Origin: Alphaproteobacteria bacterium
GTDB lineage: Bacteria; Pseudomonadota; Alphaproteobacteria; Rhizobiales; Beijerinckiaceae
Direction of reading: 5' to 3'
Assembly: GCA_016870035.1 (NCBI GenBank)
Contig: VGCJ01000018.1
Location: forward strand, 1-32,457
DNA length: 32,457 nucleotides
The position numbers and the translations under genes are program-made. Under the pieces are notes generated by a model. It was not told the origin of the DNA and searched no databases. It worked only from the letters and a program-made list of their open reading frames with translations. Of the stretch, positions 26,390 through 32,457 are shown one piece after another (the first letter of the stretch is position 1; the number at the start of each line of letters is the position of its first letter).

Positions 26390-27850
26390 ATGACGAAAGC
26401 AGATATTATCATCGTCGGTGCGGGTTCAGCAGGCTGCGCATTAGCCAACCGGCTGTCGAGCGATCCCTCTTGCAAGGTAGTGCTCCTCGAAGCTGGCGGT
26501 ACGGACGACCGCGACGCTATTCGTTCTCCCCGAGAGTACTTCTCCTTGTGGGATACGGACGCTGATTGGCAATATGTTTCCACGCCACAACGTGGCACAG
26601 CAAATCGTTCTCATAAAATGCCGCGTGGTAAGGTGCTTGGGGGTACCAGCAGCCTGAATGGCATGGTTTATCTGCGCGGTGCCCAATCGGACTATGATGG
26701 CTGGGCCGCTCAAGGCTGCGACGGCTGGGACTGGGAGAGCCTGCTACCGGAATTTGCCGGGCTCGAAACTTGGCTCAAACCCGCTGTTCTTGATCCGCTA
26801 AATGAATTGTCTCGGGCATTGGTTGAAGCGGCGATCGAGGCCGGTTTCAGGCGGAGCAGTACCTTCGATGCAGGAGTACTCGATGGTGCGGGTTGGAATA
26901 AGTCATGTATTATTGGGGGCGAGCGCTATAACAATCACCGTGCCTTCATCGTTCCGATCCGTAATCGCAAAAACTTAACGATCTGTTCTCATTCAACCGT
27001 TGCGAAACTGTTGATGGAAGCGAAAAAAGTGACAGGCGTCGTTTTAAGTGGTGGAGAGGAGATTAAAGCGGGCGAAGTCATTCTTTGCACGGGTGCGTTC
27101 GACTCACCCCGCCTGCTAATGATTTCTGGTATCGGTCCCGCCGCCGATTTGGCGGCGCTTGGCATCTCGCCGCAAATTGATCTTCCAGTGGGTGAAAACC
27201 TTACCGATCACTTACTGATCGGTATTGTTTATAATTCACAGCGGGCGATCTCGGATCTTAACGCATTATGCACTGAGAGCTGCGCGTTCGCGCGCTCGAC
27301 GCCGACGCGTTCAGATTGCGATATCGAAATCTCCTTTGCTACTAAGCCGCACTTCGCGCCTGAGGCTCATGACGACGTGCAGCGCTTCACTATTATTCCG
27401 GGCATAACCAAGCCGAAGAGCCGCGGCACTGTCCGTCTTACTTCAGCCACTCCTGGCGCAAGGTTGGCGATAGACCCCAATTACTTTGATCATTCAGACG
27501 ACATGAAGGCCATGATCGCGGCTGTGCGGCTGAGCCGCAGCATTGGCCAGCAAAAAGCTCTGGCCGAGTGGACGACGGGCGAATGGTGGCCCGGAGCCAG
27601 CGTCGAAACAGATGAAAAAATCGCCTCATATGTGCGCGAGGGTGTCAGTACTTGGTTTCATCCTGCTGGCACTTGCCGGATGGGTCTGGGTCCTGACAGT
27701 GTAGTTGATGCCAATTTGCGTGTTTATGGCGTTGAGTCTTTGCGTATTGCTGACGCCTCAATAATGCCCGAAATTGTCGGGGTTAATACCCACGGAGCCA
27801 GCACTATGATTGGCTGGAAAGCAGGGGGGCTCATCTTGGGTGGACGATAG
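26390..27850 (+). CDS. GMC-family FAD-dependent oxidoreductase
   Basis: GMC enzymes oxidise alcohols, including choline, glucose and other sugars, with FAD. The 486-residue protein has the N-terminal dinucleotide motif IIIVGAGSAGCALANRL with LLEAGG, the GMC signature MPRGKVLGGTSSLNGMVYLR, the second signature CTGAFDSPRLLMISGIG, the active-site His in TWFHPAGTCRMG, and VNTHGASTMIGWKAG at the end. The second catalytic position (usually Asn or His) is His here. It lacks a signal peptide. It forms an operon with rhaM2, so its substrate is probably the same sugar or its derivative; an oxidase or dehydrogenase acting on rhamnose or rhamnoside is an inference. Confidence 0.87.
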   Translation: MTKADIIIVGAGSAGCALANRLSSDPSCKVVLLEAGGTDDRDAIRSPREYFSLWDTDADWQYVSTPQRGTANRSHKMPRGKVLGGTSSLNGMVYLRGAQSDYDGWAAQGCDGWDWESLLPEFAGLETWLKPAVLDPLNELSRALVEAAIEAGFRRSSTFDAGVLDGAGWNKSCIIGGERYNNHRAFIVPIRNRKNLTICSHSTVAKLLMEAKKVTGVVLSGGEEIKAGEVILCTGAFDSPRLLMISGIGPAADLAALGISPQIDLPVGENLTDHLLIGIVYNSQRAISDLNALCTESCAFARSTPTRSDCDIEISFATKPHFAPEAHDDVQRFTIIPGITKPKSRGTVRLTSATPGARLAIDPNYFDHSDDMKAMIAAVRLSRSIGQQKALAEWTTGEWWPGASVETDEKIASYVREGVSTWFHPAGTCRMGLGPDSVVDANLRVYGVESLRIADASIMPEIVGVNTHGASTMIGWKAGGLILGGR

Positions 27851-27851
27851 G

Positions 27852-27903
27852 AATAATTTAGCGACATCGTTCTGTCGCATTAAAAATTTTACGCTAAATA
27901 ATT
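27852..27903. other. competing inverted repeats after the GMC gene
   Basis: ATTTAGCG (27856-27863) pairs with CGCTAAAT (27892-27899). GCGACA (27861-27866) can instead pair with TGTCGC (27873-27878). The two stems share three bases and exclude each other. It may act as a terminator for the rhaM2-GMC operon. Confidence 0.3.
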
Positions 27904-28037
27904 GTTTTCTATAAATACTTTTACGTAACGGGAATTTTGGGTTTAAATAAGATTTTTAGGCACGGTTGAGCTTATGACTCCATTACCGCCCCACGTACCG
28001 TAAATTACCGAGCACGAATAGCCAAAAGGATCGACCC

Positions 28038-28088
28038 ATGATAACCGACTATCCCTCCGAATTGATGAAGAGAGAAGCGGGAGAATGA
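28038..28088 (+). CDS. possible 16-residue leader peptide before the DUF4037 gene
   Basis: An ATG at 28038 follows AAAAGGA at 8 bases and opens a 16-codon frame ending MKREAGE. Its TGA overlaps the DUF4037 ATG (ATGA). The DUF4037 start has no well-placed ribosome site of its own (GGGAG is 3 bases away), so this small frame may deliver ribosomes by coupling. It may also be the tail of a dead gene. Confidence 0.3.
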   Translation: MITDYPSELMKREAGE

Positions 28089-29134
28089 GGAGATCAATTA
28101 TCGACGATAGTCGCGCCTTTTGGGCTGAAGTTGTGCGTCCCCTTCTCCAATCGCACTTCCCCGAAGACATGCAGCAGATGGCCGTTGGCTTTTTTGGCTA
28201 CGGTTCTGAAGTGTTGCGGCTCGATGACAAATATTCGACGGACCACCATTTCGGCCTAAGGGTAAACATCCTGCTACCCGAGGCATTAAAAAACGCGCGG
28301 GGTCCAGCAATCGAAGAAGGCCTCAAGGTGTACCTGCCCCAACAATGGCGTGGGCGCGAGTTGCGTGAAAGCTATACAAGTACGAAAGGTGTAGAATTCG
28401 CGAGCCTCGAACAACACTTGCGCTCCACCATTGGACTCGACCGCCCACCGGAAAGCTTTATCGAATGGCTGAAGATACCTGAGGAAGATATCACTCACAT
28501 CGTCGCCGGCGAAGTCTGGTACGATCCGTCTGGTCGCTTCACTTCAATCCGTGAAACGCTTTCCGCATATTATCCCGAACCTGTCCGCCTTCGCCGCCTC
28601 GCGCATTGGTGTCGCTACTTCTCGGGAATGGGAGTCTACGCCCTAAATCGCGCGTTGCTGCGCAACAATCTTCTTTACGCTTCCACTACCTTCGCGCGGT
28701 CCCTCCGCTGGGGTGTGCAAATTGCCTTCCTATTGGACCGGCGATACTACCCATATGACAAATGGATGACCGACATTTTCCACAGTTTGCCCCGGATGGG
28801 GCAGCGTCTAACCCATATCGTCAACGAAGCCCCTCGCCTTGAAATACCTTGGGCGCGCAAGCTTGACCTGCTGCACGAGATGTCGGACATCCTTGACGCT
28901 GCAATGGTAGAAGACGGCTTAATCACCCACCACCCGCAATACCGCGTGTCGGAAACCTCAGGTTACCGCCTGCTCGAATATGCATACGCTGAACTAATCC
29001 GCCGATGCCCGACCGAGATCCAGGGCATCGTTCCCGAATGGGAACAGGTGCACTGGGAGGGTTTCCATTCCAAATTCGTAGCCGGTGTAAACCTGACAGA
29101 TTGGCGTCGTATGCTTGTTCTGGAGGAACGCTGA
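28085..29134 (+). CDS. DUF4037-domain putative nucleotidyltransferase
   Basis: This 349-residue cytoplasmic protein matches DUF4037, a family of unknown function with a nucleotidyltransferase-like N-terminus. The motif is GYGSEVLRLDDKYSTDHHFG (residues 38-57), with the Gly-Ser pair and acidic residues where Pol-beta-type transferases bind metal and nucleotide. A helical C-terminal half follows, rich in Trp, Tyr and Arg (LRRLAHWCRYFSGMGVYALN, RSLRWGVQIAFLLDRRYYPY, YPYDKWMTD). No signal peptide is present. It is first in a coupled operon with the URO-D-like and GH78 genes (TGATG junction with the next gene). A role in modifying or activating a sugar or an antibiotic-like rhamnoside is possible, but I do not assign one. 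Base composition is closer to the core than that of the rhaSTPQ block. Confidence 0.8.
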   Translation: MRRSIIDDSRAFWAEVVRPLLQSHFPEDMQQMAVGFFGYGSEVLRLDDKYSTDHHFGLRVNILLPEALKNARGPAIEEGLKVYLPQQWRGRELRESYTSTKGVEFASLEQHLRSTIGLDRPPESFIEWLKIPEEDITHIVAGEVWYDPSGRFTSIRETLSAYYPEPVRLRRLAHWCRYFSGMGVYALNRALLRNNLLYASTTFARSLRWGVQIAFLLDRRYYPYDKWMTDIFHSLPRMGQRLTHIVNEAPRLEIPWARKLDLLHEMSDILDAAMVEDGLITHHPQYRVSETSGYRLLEYAYAELIRRCPTEIQGIVPEWEQVHWEGFHSKFVAGVNLTDWRRMLVLEER

Positions 29135-30120
29135 TGAACTCTCTCGAACGCGTAATGGCTACAATCAAACGCGATCCCGTCGACCGAACGCCAATCGACT
29201 GCTGGCTCTACCAAAAGCAATTCCTCGAACGGTTAGAGGCCGACTACGGCCCGCGCGAAAAGTTCATCGAAGAATTCGGCGTCGATGTCTTCGTCGGCTT
29301 GATGCCATTCCCTAACCAGCACGGGCGCAGGGTCCACATCCACGAACTGGCAAGCGTCACCTTAGAGGACCCGCGCGATCCAAAATGGCTGAACCACACA
29401 GATTGGAACTACGATTTTGGTGGCGTGAACATCGCTACCGCCATTCAAGAGCAGAAAGGCAAGCGCTGCGTGCTAGCCCACTGCTGGGGTATGGTAGAAG
29501 GCACTTCCTCTTTTCTTGGGATCGAGAATTGCTGGATGAATCTCGGCGGCAAACCTGATCTGATGGCGAATTTTTTCGACCGCTATGCCGACTGGCTTTG
29601 TTTGCAGGTCGACCAGATGGTCGAGGCGGGCGTTGACATGATTACGCTCTCCGACGACTGGGGATCAAACGGCACGATGCTGTTTTCCCCAAAACTCTGG
29701 CGTAAGATTATTAAGCCCTACGCCATGCGCGTGGTGCAGCATGCTCGTTCAAGGGGACTGCCAGTAAATTTGCACTCTGATGGTTATATTTTGCAGATCG
29801 TAGATGACATTATCGAGATGGGCTTCACCTCATGGCACCCGGTGCAGGAAAGTGCTGGTATGGATCCGAGAGATGTAAAGGCGAAATATGGCGATAAAAT
29901 CGTGATCTATGGTTCTCTTGACGTGGTGGATGGCCTACTAAAATACGATGGCGATATGCTTGACGAGTACATAACAGAACGCTTCGGCATCTACGCCCCA
30001 GGGGGTGGGTTCATTTTTAACAGTGGGCATTTCATCCAGCCCGACATCCCCCCTGCCCGCCTCATCCGAGCTTATCAGGTAGTTAACAAACTCGCTCGTA
30101 ATTATGGCACTCTTCAATAG
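29134..30120 (+). CDS. URO-D superfamily protein lacking the metal cysteine
   Basis: This 328-residue TIM-barrel protein is in the uroporphyrinogen decarboxylase superfamily, which holds HemE and corrinoid methyltransferases such as MtaA and CmuA. It starts NSLERVMATIKRDPVDRTPI, has ITLSDDWGSNGTMLFSPKLW, and then LPVNLHSDGYILQIVDDI. Methyltransferase-like relatives usually have His-x-Cys-Gly there; here it is His-Ser-Asp, and no later Cys fits, so zinc thiol activation is unlikely. HemE function is also unlikely, because the arginine-rich HemE N-terminal motif is absent. The ATG at 29134 shares a base with the upstream TGA and follows GGAGGA. Its operon with GH78 suggests a sugar-related reaction, unassigned. 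Confidence 0.8.
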   Translation: MNSLERVMATIKRDPVDRTPIDCWLYQKQFLERLEADYGPREKFIEEFGVDVFVGLMPFPNQHGRRVHIHELASVTLEDPRDPKWLNHTDWNYDFGGVNIATAIQEQKGKRCVLAHCWGMVEGTSSFLGIENCWMNLGGKPDLMANFFDRYADWLCLQVDQMVEAGVDMITLSDDWGSNGTMLFSPKLWRKIIKPYAMRVVQHARSRGLPVNLHSDGYILQIVDDIIEMGFTSWHPVQESAGMDPRDVKAKYGDKIVIYGSLDVVDGLLKYDGDMLDEYITERFGIYAPGGGFIFNSGHFIQPDIPPARLIRAYQVVNKLARNYGTLQ

Positions 30121-32131
30121 GGTCGGCGCAGTGAAGGCACCTATTGGCACCTACTGGATAGGTTCGGACCATCCCTTCGACCTCCACGAGGCGTATCTCG
30201 TCTTCACCGCCGACCTGACACTGCCGACTGTGCCGCTCGAAGCCAACCTTCACCTCAGCGCCGACAGCCGCTACCGTCTTTTTATCAACGGTAACTACGT
30301 CGGCCGAGGCCCCGAACGCTCATGGCCTACTGCTATGGCCGTTGACAGTCTCCCCATTTCGCTGCGCCAAGGCCAGAATCGCATCTGGGTGGAAGTCTAC
30401 TGCCCCGGTTATTCCAACTTCGCTCATGTCCACCGCGCCGCCTGCGGGCTAATCGCGTGGCTGGACGTGAACGGTGAAACCCTCCTAACCACCAACCGTG
30501 AAAACTGGCGCGTGCGCCGCGATTTGTCGTGGTCCGAAAGCGTACCTCGGGTCTCAATCTACGGTACCGGAGTTGAAGACCGCGACCTCACCCGCGCACT
30601 CCTGTTTAGCGATGATACCGCAAAATGGGCGGAAGCCCGTATTGTCCAACCGCCCGAAGGCCCAATCTGGCTCACCCTCCGCCCGCGCACCACACCTCTC
30701 TTGATCGAGGAACTGCAGCCCTTAGCAATACCGTGGCGAACCCATCACGGCCCAACCATCCCACAAGAAGACCCGCACGAGTCGATCCGCCACGCCCTGA
30801 CCCTTCCGCAAACCGAAATCCCCGCCTTCCTCGCAAAAGACCACACCGCCCTCTGGATTTTCGACTTGACCGAAAGTCGTGTCACAACCGCCGCCGCCAC
30901 GCTCATTGCAAATGAAGGCGATATCCTCACCGTTAGCTATGCTGAAAAACTCCGCGATGGCGACCCGCTGATCTCAGACCCTGCAAACTATTGCCGGATG
31001 CGCCTTACCGACCGCTTCCGCCTCATCCATGGGCGAAACAACATTGAAGGATTTACCCCGCGAGGCGCTCGGTACATCCTTTTCCAACTCGACTCAACTC
31101 AAGACATCAACATCGCGATCTCCTTTCACGCCCGCCTTCCTCGCTACCCCCTTAACGCACCAGAACAAACGGACCCTGTCGCAGCCATTTGCCAACGCAC
31201 CACTATCGCCTGCCTGCAAGACGGCTTCGTCGACTCGGTCTGGCGTGAAAGCTCGCAATGGCTGGGCGATGCGGTAGCCCAATCCTTTGCCCTTCTAGCG
31301 ATTACTGAAGACCCCCGCCCCCTTCGCCTAACGCTAGAGCAGGCGGCCGTTGGCGCAGCCGAGGACGGCATCCTCCCCTCGGTCCTGCCGGGAGAGATCC
31401 CTTCTTATGTAGTCATCGACTACAACTTTTCATGGGTAGAGCTACTGAATTTCTGGCATCAGCACCCGAAGACTGACCCAACACTTATCTCAGCGCTGTG
31501 GCCCACGCTAACCCGGCTGTTCAACCGCGTCCACGCCGACACTAACTCCGATGGCCTTATCCGCAGCCAGCCGGGCCGCCGCGTCTTTCTCGACTGGTCC
31601 GGAATGGACCGGGGGGAACCAAACCTTACATATAACCTGCGCTACTTGTTCGCGCTGCAGACAGCGAACTCCCTCGGTGGCGCCACTGGTAATCCGGTAC
31701 CCCCCGAATGGGCCCAACGCATCGAAACGCTTCGCCAAGCCCTTCATTCTACCCACTTCATAGCCGGAAACTGGCACGAAAGCCAAAACGGCTTTCCAGC
31801 ATGCCAACTTGCCCTTGCCCTCCTTATCCTCACTGGCCTCGCTGACGACCTTAACGTCCTCGCCGACACTCTGGTTGAGCGCTCCCTTGATCTCGACGAC
31901 GGCCCCAAGTCCCCGGCTCTTGCAAGTCCTTTCATGCACCATTATCTGTTTTTGGCTCTACAAAACCTCGACCGTTCTCGAGACATCCGCGCCATCATTA
32001 AGGCGCGCTGGGGCCGCTGGGCCACCGAGGGTCGCACAACGACGCCAGAAAACTGGAACATCGAATTTCCCGACGGCTCTGCCTGCCACGGCTTCTCTGC
32101 CCACCCGCTACGCTGGCTTCAGATTACCTAA
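30104..32131 (+). CDS. GH78-like alpha-L-rhamnosidase, cytoplasmic
   Basis: GH78 enzymes release terminal L-rhamnose from glycosides. The 675-residue protein has N-terminal beta-sandwich domains (YRLFINGNYVGRGPERSW and GQNRIWVEVYCPG are typical), then an (alpha/alpha)6 barrel from about residue 360. The barrel begins with DGFVDSVWRESSQWLGDA, where Glu382 aligns with the general acid of the family motif, and includes VFLDWSGMDRG. Near the end, TTPENWNIEF (Glu649), then GSACHGFSAHPLRWL resemble the TTxWExW...SxxH region that holds the base. There is no signal peptide, so it acts inside the cell on imported rhamnosides. It overlaps the URO-D gene by 17 bases; a GTG at 30131 is an alternative start. 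GH78 proteins are often longer, so this is a compact form. Confidence 0.82.
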   Translation: MALFNRVGAVKAPIGTYWIGSDHPFDLHEAYLVFTADLTLPTVPLEANLHLSADSRYRLFINGNYVGRGPERSWPTAMAVDSLPISLRQGQNRIWVEVYCPGYSNFAHVHRAACGLIAWLDVNGETLLTTNRENWRVRRDLSWSESVPRVSIYGTGVEDRDLTRALLFSDDTAKWAEARIVQPPEGPIWLTLRPRTTPLLIEELQPLAIPWRTHHGPTIPQEDPHESIRHALTLPQTEIPAFLAKDHTALWIFDLTESRVTTAAATLIANEGDILTVSYAEKLRDGDPLISDPANYCRMRLTDRFRLIHGRNNIEGFTPRGARYILFQLDSTQDINIAISFHARLPRYPLNAPEQTDPVAAICQRTTIACLQDGFVDSVWRESSQWLGDAVAQSFALLAITEDPRPLRLTLEQAAVGAAEDGILPSVLPGEIPSYVVIDYNFSWVELLNFWHQHPKTDPTLISALWPTLTRLFNRVHADTNSDGLIRSQPGRRVFLDWSGMDRGEPNLTYNLRYLFALQTANSLGGATGNPVPPEWAQRIETLRQALHSTHFIAGNWHESQNGFPACQLALALLILTGLADDLNVLADTLVERSLDLDDGPKSPALASPFMHHYLFLALQNLDRSRDIRAIIKARWGRWATEGRTTTPENWNIEFPDGSACHGFSAHPLRWLQIT

Positions 32132-32186
32132 GAACGGAATGTTAGACGAATAAGAACCGATACCCTTTTTGTGCACTGGTGATATG

Positions 32187-32457
32187 TGAGGTGCCCCTAG
32201 CAAAGTGGTCCGGATTTGATGTTAGTTTTTTGGCGGATTTTCCATCGAGGAACAGGGGAGATCGGCTATGAAGAAGAAGCGGTTTTCGACCGAACAGTTT
32301 GTTGCGGTTTTGAAGCAGGCGGAGATGGGGATGGCCGTGGCCGACCTGATCCGGCAAATCGGGATCTCGGAACAGACCTTCCATCGCTGGAAGAAGCAGT
32401 ATGGCGATCTCCAGTCTGAATAAGTCTGAGAGCTGAAGCAGCTCACCGAGGAGAATG
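32187..32457 (+). mobile_element. IS3-family element, left end, cut by the window edge
   Basis: The left terminus seems to begin TGAGGTGCCCCTAGCAAAGT, similar in layout to IS3-family ends that open with TG and a run of C. The orfA frame follows after about 80 bases. The rest, including orfB and the right end, lies beyond the window. Confidence 0.65.
32268..32457 (+). pseudogene. IS3-family transposase OrfA with two stop codons
   Basis: The frame starts MKKKRFSTEQFVAVLKQAEM with an HTH (VADLIRQIGISEQTFHRWKK). Relatives continue YGxLQSDQVRELKQLxEEN. Here the text is YGDLQSE, TAA, V, TGA, ELKQLTEEN, so two codons, expected Gln (CAA) and Arg (CGA), have become TAA and TGA by single C-to-T changes. 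AGGGGAG lies 7 bases before the ATG. The 51-residue product would be inactive. Confidence 0.75.

Noticed and set aside
29005-29133. N-terminal extension of the URO-D-like protein
   Set aside because: It lies inside the DUF4037 gene in another frame; the ATG at 29134 has a good ribosome site and the family N-terminus.

Overview
This window looks like the chromosome of an alphaproteobacterium, probably of the order Hyphomicrobiales (Rhizobiales). The evidence is the succinylase-type dapD-dapE pair, an MmcB-family protein, a rpmI-rplT-pheS-pheT cluster without infC beside it, intergenic repeats of a kind common in that order, and a rhizobial-type rhaSTPQ transporter. No genus is claimed.

Positions 1-15,900 are mostly core genome. 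They hold a frameshifted 8-oxoguanine deaminase, an MqsRA toxin-antitoxin pair with a textbook operator palindrome, dapD-dapE, an NDUFA9-like complex I protein, a repeat-rich intergenic region (4.7-5.65 kb) with a strongly structured RNA candidate, a VapBC pair, mmcB, rpmI-rplT-pheS-pheT with an intrinsic terminator before pheS, an L,D-transpeptidase, a MoeB/ThiF-type adenylyltransferase, and polA with intact proofreading motifs.

A decayed LysR gene (16,029-16,892) marks the left edge of an accessory region that runs to an IS3-type element at the right end. The left and middle parts of this region are visibly richer in A+T than the core. The region also contains several dead gene fragments and transposase remnants.

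The accessory region is a rhamnose/rhamnoside utilisation island. It encodes the RhaSTPQ ABC importer, two RhaM-type L-rhamnose mutarotases, an SDR dehydrogenase, a COG3618 sugar-lactonase-like amidohydrolase, a GMC-family FAD oxidoreductase, and a translationally coupled three-gene operon: a DUF4037 putative nucleotidyltransferase, a URO-D superfamily protein without the usual metal cysteine, and a GH78-like alpha-L-rhamnosidase without a signal peptide. The likely flow is uptake of rhamnose or a small rhamnoside, cytoplasmic cleavage by GH78, anomer conversion by RhaM, then oxidation and lactone hydrolysis. No isomerase, kinase, dehydratase or aldolase is visible here, so the downstream steps must lie elsewhere. 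No intact regulator lies in the island: only a LysR pseudogene and a possible LacI remnant. The DUF4037/URO-D/GH78 operon is the best candidate for an undescribed system.
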